Positions 32,235 to 40,511 of a stretch of 50,872 nucleotides of DNA are shown in pieces. How positions within the stretch are numbered: the stretch's first letter is position 1; every line of letters begins with the position of its first letter. Source of the stretch: DASUMP01 sp036277635 (lineage in GTDB: Bacteria; Actinomycetota; Acidimicrobiia; IMCC26256; PALSA-610); contig DASUMP010000043.1 in the NCBI GenBank assembly GCA_036277635.1, positions 1 to 50,872 on the forward strand. The letters are read 5' to 3'. The position numbers and the translations under genes were made by a program. The notes beneath the pieces are model-generated. The model made no database searches. It was not told where the DNA came from and worked only from the letters and a program-made list of their open reading frames with translations.

Positions 32235-34918
32235 TGCACCGCACGACGATCCGCACGCGCGCGATCGGCGTCGTCGCGCTGCTGTGCGCCGCCCTCGCGC
32301 TGTTCACCTCGGTGCCCGGTCGTCCGGCGGCCGCGCAGACCGACGCCGGCGCCGAGGCGACGCTCACGGAGATCGCCAGCTGCCTGAAGGACACGAACCG
32401 CCTGCTCGTGATGCTGCTCGTCGACGAGTCGGGCAGCCTGCGCACCACGGATCCCGCCAACGAACGCGTGACGGCCGCGAGGCTCGCGTTGCAGGCGTTC
32501 ACCGCGCTCACCCAGGATCCCCCGGCGGGCGGCAACGCGCCGAGCGTCGAGGTGCTCGTCGCCGGCTTCTCGAGCTCGTTCAACGAGCTGGTGCCGTGGA
32601 CGCCGCTCAACGCGCGTTCTGTGCGCCAAGTCGAGCTCGCGGTCGACGGCTTCGCCACGCGCAACTCGGGGATCGACACCGACTTCCCCACCGCGCTCAT
32701 CGGCGCCCAGCGCCGGATGGCCGAACGCACGCAGGAGATCACCGACGGCGGCGTCGCCGCGCCGTGCAAAGCGATCCTCTTGTTCACCGACGGTCGCTAC
32801 GACATCCAGACCGGCAACACCCCGGCCCGCCGGGCGGCGCCCGACAGCAAGGAGTACGCACCGAACCTCTCGGTGCTCGACCCCCGCAACGACCAAGCCA
32901 TCGAAGAAGCCGGGCGGACGTTCCTCTGCCAAGAGGACGGACTCGCCGACCGGCTGCGCGCCGACCGCGCCACGCTCGTCACGCTCGCACTCTCGGCCCA
33001 GCTCACCGTCGCCGATCAAGCGTTCCTGCGCGCGCTCGCCACCGGCGAGTACGAAGGGATCACGTGCGGGAGTCGGCGCGGCGCGCGCTTCGGCGCCTAC
33101 CTCGCGAGCGCCACGCTCGAACAGCTCGCCCCGCTGTTCAACCAGGTCGTGAGCACGATCGGAGGTGGCTCGCGCCTCCCCGGCCAGACCCGGCCCGGCG
33201 AATGCGCGACGTCGCCGTGCATCCGCGGTACCCGTTCGTTCACGCTCGACGAGGTGATGAACCGCTTCACCGCCACGCTGCGCACGGGTGCCGACGCCAT
33301 CCGCGCCGAGCTGACCGCGCCGAGCGAGGCGTCGGCGCTGATCCTCGAACCGGGGGTCGACGGCGAAGAGGAGTACGGCGGCACGACGATCGCGTGGACC
33401 TGGGTCGGCGAGGACACCGTGACCGTTCGATCGTCGCTCCCCGCCGACGACTTGGAGTGGGTCGGCGACTGGAAGATCGAGTTCGTCGACGTCACCGGTC
33501 TCGCCGATGACGCGCGCCCCGATGCCTTCATCGACGTGTTCGGGGCGTGGACGCCGCAGCTCGCGAACCGTGTCCGCTTCGTGCGGGGCGAGGACACGCG
33601 GCTCGCCGTGGAAGTGGTCGACACGGCCGGCGAGCGCGTGTCGCGCCGCCGGCTCGACGACGCCGGGTACCGCATCGCCGGGAGCGTCGTCGACCGCGGG
33701 ACGGGGACCACCACGGCGCTCGACCTGAGCGACACCGACGAGTCGGGGCTCATCACGACCCGCTTCGCGACGCCGGCCGACCTCGCGAGCGAGCAGCTCG
33801 ACGTGCGCCTGCGGCTCACGATCGGTACGAGCGACCCCGACGTCCGGCTCGCCGCGACCGAGCGCTACACGCTCGACGTCGAGCCCCCCGACATCTACCC
33901 GAGCCTCGTGACGGTCGAGCTCGAGCTGTCGTCGGTACGCGGACTCGAGGCGGCCGAAGGCGTGATCGAGATCGTGGGCGGCCGCGACCGAGCCGGATGC
34001 GTGTGGATCGGCGTACCCGTGTTCGACAGCTTCCCGGCGAGCGCCGAAGGATTCGCCACCACGATCGCGCCGAACTCGACCGAGGCGCGCTGCGTCGAGG
34101 TGACGTCGCGCGCCACCGTGGAGTTCGAGGTGCGCGTCGAGCCGCGCGCGATCGGCGAGGGGACCGCCGCGGGGACGATCCCGGTGTTCCTCAGCGCCGT
34201 CGACGAGGGCGACGCGCCGGAGGTGCTCGAGGTGTCGTTGCCCATCACCTTCGACATGTCGCCGCCGATCAACGAGGCGCGCCGACTCGGGCTCTTCGCC
34301 GTGATCCTGTTGGCGGGGATCCTCGGCCCGATCGTCGCCGTCGCGCTGCTGAACGTGGCGCTCGCTCGGTTCGAGCCCGCAGCCGACGCGCTCGTCGCCC
34401 GCGTGCCCGTGCAGGTCGAACGGAGCTTCTCGCGGATCATGCGGGTCTTCGCCCAGGCCTCGGACCACCCGGCCGGTCGCGCGATCCGACGCCTCGGACC
34501 CGGCGGCGAGACCGACGAGCTCACGCTCTCACTCGCCGAGTTCGAACGTCTACGCACGGGAGCAGAACGCTCGCGCACGGTCGAGTGGGACGACCTCCTG
34601 TTCCAAGCCGAAGCGCCGCGCAATCCGTTCGGCACCCCGTTCGGCACGGTGCTCTCGCGCTCACCGATCGTCGCCGGCAACGTCGCGACGCCGATCAACC
34701 GCGACGCGCGGATCCCACTCGCGCTGCCGGGCACGTGGGTGTTCGTGCTGCGCGACCTCGGGGCCGGCGACGCCGAGAGCTGGATCGCCGGTGATCTGGT
34801 GATCGTCCTCGCCGAGAGCGACGCCGAGGCTCAGCTCCCCCGCGTCCTCGCCGCGGTCGACGCCCAGCTCCCGACGCTGGCGAACGACCTGGCCGACGAG
34901 GTCCGCGACGGTCAGTGA
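32234..34918 (+). CDS. Large secreted/anchored von Willebrand factor A domain protein
   Basis: 894 aa. Signal peptide at residues 1-34 (ends RPAAAQ). The VWA domain at about 52-300 has an intact MIDAS: DESGS, a Thr in DTDFPTALIG, and LFTDGRYD. A long beta-rich extracellular region follows with several Cys. One transmembrane helix at about 690-715 (FAVILLAGILGPIVAVALL) precedes a cytosolic tail of about 180 residues. The layout suggests a surface adhesion or sensing protein. The small membrane gene upstream is translationally coupled. Family beyond VWA not recognised. Confidence 0.8.
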   Translation: MHRTTIRTRAIGVVALLCAALALFTSVPGRPAAAQTDAGAEATLTEIASCLKDTNRLLVMLLVDESGSLRTTDPANERVTAARLALQAFTALTQDPPAGGNAPSVEVLVAGFSSSFNELVPWTPLNARSVRQVELAVDGFATRNSGIDTDFPTALIGAQRRMAERTQEITDGGVAAPCKAILLFTDGRYDIQTGNTPARRAAPDSKEYAPNLSVLDPRNDQAIEEAGRTFLCQEDGLADRLRADRATLVTLALSAQLTVADQAFLRALATGEYEGITCGSRRGARFGAYLASATLEQLAPLFNQVVSTIGGGSRLPGQTRPGECATSPCIRGTRSFTLDEVMNRFTATLRTGADAIRAELTAPSEASALILEPGVDGEEEYGGTTIAWTWVGEDTVTVRSSLPADDLEWVGDWKIEFVDVTGLADDARPDAFIDVFGAWTPQLANRVRFVRGEDTRLAVEVVDTAGERVSRRRLDDAGYRIAGSVVDRGTGTTTALDLSDTDESGLITTRFATPADLASEQLDVRLRLTIGTSDPDVRLAATERYTLDVEPPDIYPSLVTVELELSSVRGLEAAEGVIEIVGGRDRAGCVWIGVPVFDSFPASAEGFATTIAPNSTEARCVEVTSRATVEFEVRVEPRAIGEGTAAGTIPVFLSAVDEGDAPEVLEVSLPITFDMSPPINEARRLGLFAVILLAGILGPIVAVALLNVALARFEPAADALVARVPVQVERSFSRIMRVFAQASDHPAGRAIRRLGPGGETDELTLSLAEFERLRTGAERSRTVEWDDLLFQAEAPRNPFGTPFGTVLSRSPIVAGNVATPINRDARIPLALPGTWVFVLRDLGAGDAESWIAGDLVIVLAESDAEAQLPRVLAAVDAQLPTLANDLADEVRDGQ

Positions 34919-35772
34919 CCGGCGTGTCCGGTTGCGCCTTCCCAGCACGTGTGGTCGTTCGCTGCCGGACCGCTCGACAACAAGCACGGGTGGTGGTTCA
35001 CGAACACGTCGGGGTGGTGCTCCCAACCCGGCACGATCCACGCGTGGAGCATCCAGAAGTTCTCGAGGTGGACGTTGACGCCGTTCACGGACGCGCACTG
35101 CGAGTCGGTGATGTCCTGCGCGAGCACCTGACCCGACGTCTTGGAGAAGCACAGCGTCGGGTGGATGTGCCACCAGTCGTTGTCACCCCGGAACCCCGCG
35201 GGCGGTAGCCCGTTGTCGGTCTTCACGAGCCACGCCATCCCGACGAGCTTCGATGTCGACGAGTTCCCGTCGAACATCAAGAACTCGGGATACGTCGGCG
35301 CGAACTCGGTGTCGATGGTGGTCCCGGGGAACACCGGGTCGTGCGGGTCGAACGAGGAGCTGTTGAGCAGGACCGAGAACGGACCTCCCTTGGTGTGATG
35401 CGTGCCCATTCCCTCGACGTACTGCACGATGCGTGTGAATCCGGCCGAGGTGGCCGCGCCCGCAGTCGCGTACTGCTGCGCGTACTTCACCGCCGCGTCG
35501 AACTGCAGTGAGACGGCCTTGCAGTCGTCCCACGAGAGCATCCCCTTGACGACGCCCGCGTAGGCCTCGGTCCCGTGCTCGCCGTGACCGCCGCCCGAAC
35601 CGCCATCGCCGGTGGAGTCGCACCACCACGGCCGGGTCGTCGGCGACACCGTCTGGTGCTCGAACGCGCCCGGGTAGTAGATGCACCCGGACGTCAACAA
35701 CGCGAGCGCCAGCACGACGGCGGACAGTCCGGCTCGTCGCGGCGTACGACGGGCAATCAGACCAGCGAGCAT
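34912..35772 (-). CDS. Lipoprotein, His-rich, paralogue of 27960-29108
   Basis: 286 aa with a signal peptide and lipobox-like LLTSGC at about residue 25. The mature part shares with its paralogue GTHHTKGG, FLMFDG..STSKLVGMAWLV, NDWWHIHPTLC, LENFWMLHAWIVPGWE and a late HHPCL. It also carries a HGEHG linker. The shared His/Trp/Cys set suggests an extracytoplasmic metal-binding domain; no function is known to me. GGAGGAG precedes the ATG. Its stop overlaps the VWA stop region by 7 bp. Confidence 0.78.
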   Translation of the reverse strand: MLAGLIARRTPRRAGLSAVVLALALLTSGCIYYPGAFEHQTVSPTTRPWWCDSTGDGGSGGGHGEHGTEAYAGVVKGMLSWDDCKAVSLQFDAAVKYAQQYATAGAATSAGFTRIVQYVEGMGTHHTKGGPFSVLLNSSSFDPHDPVFPGTTIDTEFAPTYPEFLMFDGNSSTSKLVGMAWLVKTDNGLPPAGFRGDNDWWHIHPTLCFSKTSGQVLAQDITDSQCASVNGVNVHLENFWMLHAWIVPGWEHHPDVFVNHHPCLLSSGPAANDHTCWEGATGHAGH

Positions 35773-35840
35773 CGACAACTCCTCCGAGGACGGTCCCAGA
35801 CCGTATTCCGGTTCGGGACCCGACGCACGCAGGCGCCGTC

Positions 35841-36836
35841 TCACCCGCCTCCAGCGGCGTTTCGAACCCACTGGTCAACTTCGATCCACGCGCGGTCGAA
35901 CCACGGCACGAACGCTTCGCCCTCGGGCACCTCGGCACGCGCGACGCGCGTCACACGCACCCGCACCGGCAAGCGCAGCGGCAGCCGACCCGGGACGGCG
36001 AGCAGCGGATCGAGCGCTTCGAACCCGTGGTGCGCGACGAACGCGAGATCGGCGTGGGGCGCAGCGGCGAGCAAGGTCCGGATGCCGCTCGGTCGGACGG
36101 GCAGCACGTGCGAGAGCGGGGTCACGTCGGCGAGGCGCTGCGGCTCGCGGGCACGGATGCGCTCGATCGCGCGCTCGCGGCGGGAGGCGCTCGCGGTCGT
36201 CCCTTCGGGGAAGATCACGGCGGCGTCTCGTGCTCCCATGCCCTGCGCGAGCTCCTCGAGCGCGACCAGCTCGGTGGCGGCGTCGCTCGGGTCACGATCG
36301 ATGAAGTGGTTCGGGACCCGGTTGCCGACGATGTCGAGACACGGGTCGAGGAGCAGCTCGTCCTTGAGCACGAACCGCGGGTGCATCCCGACGCGCCCGA
36401 GCAACCACGCGGGCAGCAGCGCGTCGGCGATGCTCGCGTGCCGCGCGCACACGACGACGGGGCCGGGCGCGAGGTGTTCGCCGCCGTCGACCTCCATCCG
36501 CAATCCGGTCGTCAGCCCGATCGCATCGACGAGTCGAGACGCCCACCACCGCTGCAGCGCGTAATGGGCCTCACGGTCGTCGGTGCGTCCGGCCGCCCAG
36601 AGCGTGGTCGCCGCGGCGACGCCGATCGTCTCGAGCCCGCTCCACGCGAGCGCGAAGGAGATCGTGCGCAGGCGCGCCATGCGGTGCCGATCGGTGACGA
36701 GGTCGAGGGCGGTCGCCGCGGGGGCCCAGATCCCGGCGCTCGCAGCGAGCCACCCCGCGCTCGTGGCGACCAGCGGGACGCTGATCGCCCGCCGGACGTG
36801 TCTCCCCCGCAACCGGGCGGGGAGCGAGCTGGCCAC
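35841..36836 (-). CDS. PlsC-like 1-acylglycerol-3-phosphate acyltransferase family protein
   Basis: 331 aa. The acyltransferase signature is H-x4-D in CARHASIADALLP, then FPEGTTAS (motif III) with RFVLKDELL before it. Residues 14-85 contain hydrophobic stretches that may anchor it to the membrane. GTG at 36836 is selected; an upstream 32-codon extension is Arg-rich and crosses the divergent promoter. Role: probably phospholipid or storage-lipid acylation. Confidence 0.8.
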   Translation of the reverse strand: MASSLPARLRGRHVRRAISVPLVATSAGWLAASAGIWAPAATALDLVTDRHRMARLRTISFALAWSGLETIGVAAATTLWAAGRTDDREAHYALQRWWASRLVDAIGLTTGLRMEVDGGEHLAPGPVVVCARHASIADALLPAWLLGRVGMHPRFVLKDELLLDPCLDIVGNRVPNHFIDRDPSDAATELVALEELAQGMGARDAAVIFPEGTTASASRRERAIERIRAREPQRLADVTPLSHVLPVRPSGIRTLLAAAPHADLAFVAHHGFEALDPLLAVPGRLPLRLPVRVRVTRVARAEVPEGEAFVPWFDRAWIEVDQWVRNAAGGG

Positions 36837-36925
36837 GCGCCGACGGTACCCGTCAGTCCGGACGGTTGGCCCGCGCCGAACACTGGGAAAGCACCGCGAC
36901 CCACACCTGAACGACGGAGAACGAC

Positions 36926-37372
36926 GTGGCACGCTACGTGACCGTGATGCGCACCCCGCAGTCCCCGCCCGACGCGTTCGGGTACCTCGCCGACGTCGAG
37001 CACTTCGCCGAATGGGATCCCGGCGTCGCTCGCGCGGTGCAGGTCGTGGGCGACGGCCCCGGACCGGGCTCGGCGTACGACCTCGACGTCCGTACGGGGC
37101 CGCGCACGACGACGTTCCGCTACGAGACCGTCGAGTGGGATCCCCCGCGCCGCCTCCTCCTGCGCGCCGAACGCGGCGTCTTCCTCTCGGTCGACGAGAT
37201 CCGCGTCGAGCCCGACGGTGCCGGTGCGCGCGTCACGTACGACGCACGGCTCACGTTGCGCGGACCGGCCGCACTGCTCGATCCGTTGCTGCGTCTCGCG
37301 TTCGGACGCATCGGCGACCGCGCCGCCGCCGGTCTGCGGCGCGCTCTGCACGCCACGCCGGTCGCCACCTGA
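36926..37372 (+). CDS. SRPBCC (START-like) family protein
   Basis: 148 aa with the START/polyketide-cyclase pattern (SPPDAFGYLADVEHFAEWDPGV, FRYETVEWDPPRRLLLRA, ARVTYDARLTLRGP). These bind hydrophobic ligands. GGAG lies before the GTG. The stop overlaps the start of the SDR gene (TGATG), so the two work as an operon, possibly in lipid or sterol-like metabolism (inference). Confidence 0.82.
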   Translation: MARYVTVMRTPQSPPDAFGYLADVEHFAEWDPGVARAVQVVGDGPGPGSAYDLDVRTGPRTTTFRYETVEWDPPRRLLLRAERGVFLSVDEIRVEPDGAGARVTYDARLTLRGPAALLDPLLRLAFGRIGDRAAAGLRRALHATPVAT

Positions 37373-38337
37373 TGCGTGGCCTCTCCGACCTGATCGACCG
37401 CGGCCTCGACGTCACCGTCGCACCCGGCTTCACCCGCATCGGCTACGCAGCCCGCTCGCGCCTCGAACGCTGGACACCGCTCGACCGCTACGACTTGCGT
37501 GGCCGCGTCGCGGTGATCACCGGCGCGACGTCGGGCATCGGACTCGCGGCCGCGCGTCGTCTCGCGACCGCCGGCGCGACCGTCGAGGTGCTCGCGCGCA
37601 ACGCCGACAAGGCCGCTCGCGTCGTCGAGGCGCTCCGCACCGACGCGCCCGGTGGCGTCGACCTGGTCGTCGTGGACACGAGCGACCTCGACGCCGTCCG
37701 CGCCGCCGCCACCGAGCTGCGCGCTCGGCACGACCGGATCGACGTGCTGATCCACAACGCGGGCGCGCTCGACGCCGACTACGAGACGAACCGCGACGGC
37801 ATCGAGCAGACGGTGGCGAGCCAGGTCGTCGGCCCGTTCCTCCTCACCACGCTTCTCCGCGACGCGCTGCACGCGGCAATGCCGTCGCGTGTGCTGTGGG
37901 TCGCGTCGGGTGGCATGTACTCCGAGCGCCTCGACGTCGACCGACTCGAGATGACACCCGCCGACTACGACGGCACGAAGGCGTACGCGCGCGCCAAGCG
38001 CGCGCAGGTCGCACTGGCCGAGGAGATGGCCAAGCGCTTCGCGGCCGACGGCATCGTCGTGCACTCGATGCACCCCGGTTGGGCCGACACGCCCGGCGTC
38101 GAGCGTTCACTCCCCACGTTCCGCAAGATCGTCGGGCCGCTCCTGCGCACCCCGGACGAGGGCGCCGACACCCTGGTGTGGCTGGCCGCCGACGACGGCG
38201 AACCGCTCGCCACGACCGGCCGCTTCTGGCACGACCGGCGTCCCCGTCCGACGCACAAGCTGCGGTCCACGCGAGCGTCCGACACCCCCGCCGAGCGCGC
38301 GCGGCTCTGGGACTGGTGCGTCGCACGTACCGCCTAG
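37372..38337 (+). CDS. Short-chain dehydrogenase/reductase (DHRS12-like)
   Basis: 321 aa. The Rossmann motif is VITGATSGIG, then NAGALDADYETN, and the catalytic Y-A-R-A-K in TKAYARAKRAQVALAEE, a pattern seen in DHRS12-like SDRs. About 40 residues precede the Rossmann fold. Its stop codon TAG overlaps the stop of the convergent cyclase gene (38334-38337). Confidence 0.88.
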   Translation: MRGLSDLIDRGLDVTVAPGFTRIGYAARSRLERWTPLDRYDLRGRVAVITGATSGIGLAAARRLATAGATVEVLARNADKAARVVEALRTDAPGGVDLVVVDTSDLDAVRAAATELRARHDRIDVLIHNAGALDADYETNRDGIEQTVASQVVGPFLLTTLLRDALHAAMPSRVLWVASGGMYSERLDVDRLEMTPADYDGTKAYARAKRAQVALAEEMAKRFAADGIVVHSMHPGWADTPGVERSLPTFRKIVGPLLRTPDEGADTLVWLAADDGEPLATTGRFWHDRRPRPTHKLRSTRASDTPAERARLWDWCVARTA

Positions 38338-39170
38338 AGGCCGCGCGTCTCCGAGGTCAGGTCGCGCCAGCACACCGCGAACACCGGCGTCGCCTCGGAC
38401 AAACCCTTGAGCGGCACCGCGCCGCGGTCCTCGAAGACGAACTGCTTGCCGATGCACAGCTCACGCACCGCGAGCGAGGTGAAGATGTCGCCGGCCGGCG
38501 CGCTCGAACACAGGCGCGCCGCCAGCTGTACCGCGGCCCCGAAGAGATCGTCGTGCTCGTCGGTGACGGGCTCGCCGGCACTCACGCCGATGCTGACTTC
38601 GAGCGGGACCCGGGCGTGACGATTGCGCTCGTCGATTGCCGACTGCACCGACACGCTGAACGCGACGGCCGAGGCCACCGAGCTGAACGCGGCCATGATG
38701 CCGTCGCCGGTGTGCTTGACCTCGCGGCCGCCGTGCGCGGCCAGCGCGGCGCGCACGATGTCGTTGTGCGCGTGCAACAGCTCGAGATGACCGTCGTCGC
38801 CGAGCTCGCGCGTCTGCTGGACGGAACCCACCATGTCGGTGAACACGATCACCCGCACGGCCGACGCGGTGTAGGGAGTGCCCACGCGATGCATCGGCAT
38901 GGAACCGAACATCGCGTTGAGCGGAACGTCCTGGTCGAGCTCGAGGATCGTCGTCGCCAACCCGCCGTGGGCGTCTCGGTGCACCGCTTCGACTGCTTCC
39001 TTCGTGGGCCCCTCGGCGAGGCAGAACACCGTGCCAGCATCGGGATCGAACCAGTAGGTGTGGTATCGCACCCCGTACGCCTCTTGGATGTCGACGTCGC
39101 GCTTGTGCGCCTCCGAGATGTCCTCGGGCGTCAAGCCCTGCGTCTCGTGGCGATCGAGGAACATGGGCAC
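38334..39170 (-). CDS. DUF4242 - class III nucleotide cyclase fusion
   Basis: 278 aa. Residues 3-85 form a DUF4242 (SCO4226-like nickel-binding) domain (FLDRHETQGLTPEDI, RYHTYWFDPDAGTVFCLAEGP). Residues 105-275 form a class III adenylate/guanylate cyclase with both metal aspartates (FTDMVGS and HTGDGIMAAF). The transition-state helix has Gln where Asn is usual (AAVQLAARL) but keeps the Arg. GTG at 39170 is chosen because TATCGT lies six nt upstream (leaderless); ATG at 39164 is an alternative. It follows the cNMP-binding dikinase subunit by 81 bp on the same strand. Confidence 0.85.
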   Translation of the reverse strand: MPMFLDRHETQGLTPEDISEAHKRDVDIQEAYGVRYHTYWFDPDAGTVFCLAEGPTKEAVEAVHRDAHGGLATTILELDQDVPLNAMFGSMPMHRVGTPYTASAVRVIVFTDMVGSVQQTRELGDDGHLELLHAHNDIVRAALAAHGGREVKHTGDGIMAAFSSVASAVAFSVSVQSAIDERNRHARVPLEVSIGVSAGEPVTDEHDDLFGAAVQLAARLCSSAPAGDIFTSLAVRELCIGKQFVFEDRGAVPLKGLSEATPVFAVCWRDLTSETRGL

Positions 39171-39251
39171 ACGACAACGATAGGCCCGCCAGCCCACCTC
39201 GGTCGTCCGTCGGGTGCTGCTCCGACTCGCCGCGCTGTTCGTGGGCGTGGG

Positions 39252-40511
39252 CTAGGTGGGCTGATCGTCCGTTGCCGCGCGCAGCCGCGCCGCGAGCGTC
39301 TGGAGCAAGTTCCAGGCGATCGTCGCGTTCTGCTGCACCAGCGGACGGAACTCCCAGTAGGTGAGCCCGTGACACACGAGCTCGGTGGTGGCGGTGACGG
39401 TCGCGGAGCGTGCACCGCCGTCGATGAGGGCGATCTCGCCGAAGTAGTCGCCGCTCGTGAGTGTCGCGCGCGGCCTGCCTCCGACCGAGACCGTCGCGTC
39501 GCCCGACTCGATCACGAAGAACGCGGCGCCCCCGGCGCCTTCCTTGGTGACCGTCTCGCCTGGGGCGAACCGGCGCTTCTTGAAGCGCGCGGCGATGTCG
39601 TCGACGTCGCGTGGACTCATGTTGGCGAAGAGCGGCACGCGCTCGATCACCTCGGCAGTGCCGCTCGCCGCCGCGGGCGCGCTCGGACGGGGAGACGTTC
39701 CCGTCCGCGTCACCGCCCGACACTGGAGCAAGTACAGCCGACCGTCCGCGAACGCCCACTCGATGTCGCGCGCCGGTCCGTACACGTCCTCGCAGTGCGC
39801 AGCGAGCGCGTGCAGCTGCGCCAGCTGTTCGTCGTCGAGGCAGAGCTGCTCGATGAGCTCGGGCGCGACAGCCTCCTCGATCGTCCCACCGTTGTCGACG
39901 GCGCGGATCGCGAGCTTCTTGAAGCCGGCCGTGCGCTCGAGCACTTCGCCGCTGCGGTCGATGCGGAAGGTGTCGGGGATCACGCGGCCCGCCACCACCA
40001 CTTCGCCGAGTCCCCAGCTCGCTTCGATCACCCGCTCGTCGGCCCCGTTGATCGGGTTCTGCGTGAACATGACCCCGGCCGACTCAGGGTTCAGCAGCGA
40101 CTGCACGACCACGCCGACACTCGGCCGGGCGAACAGCCCCACGCGCTGGCGGTAGGTGATCGCGGAGTCGGAGTTCGCCGACCACCAGATCTCCCGGACC
40201 GCCGCGCTCAGGTCGTCGACCGACGGCACGTTGAGCAGCGTGAGGTGCTGCCCCGCGAAGCTCGCGTCAGCGCCGTCTTCGTCGGCGGCCGACGAACGCA
40301 CGGCGAGCGGGCCCGCCAGCGACCGGGCCGCACTCACGAGCTGGTCGATGGCCGCTTCCTTCCCCGCGGCCACGTCGTCGACGAACGAACCCGACAGCGC
40401 GAGGCCCGGAGGGCACGGCAGACCCGCACGCGCTGCCGCTCCGAGCCCGGTGGCCTTCGCCCCGAAACGCGAGTCGTCCTGCGCCTCCGCGAGCGGGACG
40501 ACGTCGGTCAC
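39252..40511 (-). CDS. PEP-synthase/PPDK-type ATP-grasp subunit fused to a cyclic-nucleotide-binding domain
   Basis: 419 aa. Residues 1 to about 275 are the ATP-binding domain of PEP synthase/rifampicin phosphotransferase (AVRSSAADEDGADASFAGQ, AGVMFTQNP, EASWGLGEVVVAG, DIEWAFADGRLYLLQCRAV). Residues 293-415 are a cNMP-binding domain with an intact phosphate cassette (DYFGEIALIDGGARSAT). The swivelling His domain is absent and lies in the upstream gene. GTG start in a GTGA overlap with that gene. Probably a dikinase half gated by cAMP or cGMP (inference). Confidence 0.85.
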   Translation of the reverse strand: MTDVVPLAEAQDDSRFGAKATGLGAAARAGLPCPPGLALSGSFVDDVAAGKEAAIDQLVSAARSLAGPLAVRSSAADEDGADASFAGQHLTLLNVPSVDDLSAAVREIWWSANSDSAITYRQRVGLFARPSVGVVVQSLLNPESAGVMFTQNPINGADERVIEASWGLGEVVVAGRVIPDTFRIDRSGEVLERTAGFKKLAIRAVDNGGTIEEAVAPELIEQLCLDDEQLAQLHALAAHCEDVYGPARDIEWAFADGRLYLLQCRAVTRTGTSPRPSAPAAASGTAEVIERVPLFANMSPRDVDDIAARFKKRRFAPGETVTKEGAGGAAFFVIESGDATVSVGGRPRATLTSGDYFGEIALIDGGARSATVTATTELVCHGLTYWEFRPLVQQNATIAWNLLQTLAARLRAATDDQPT

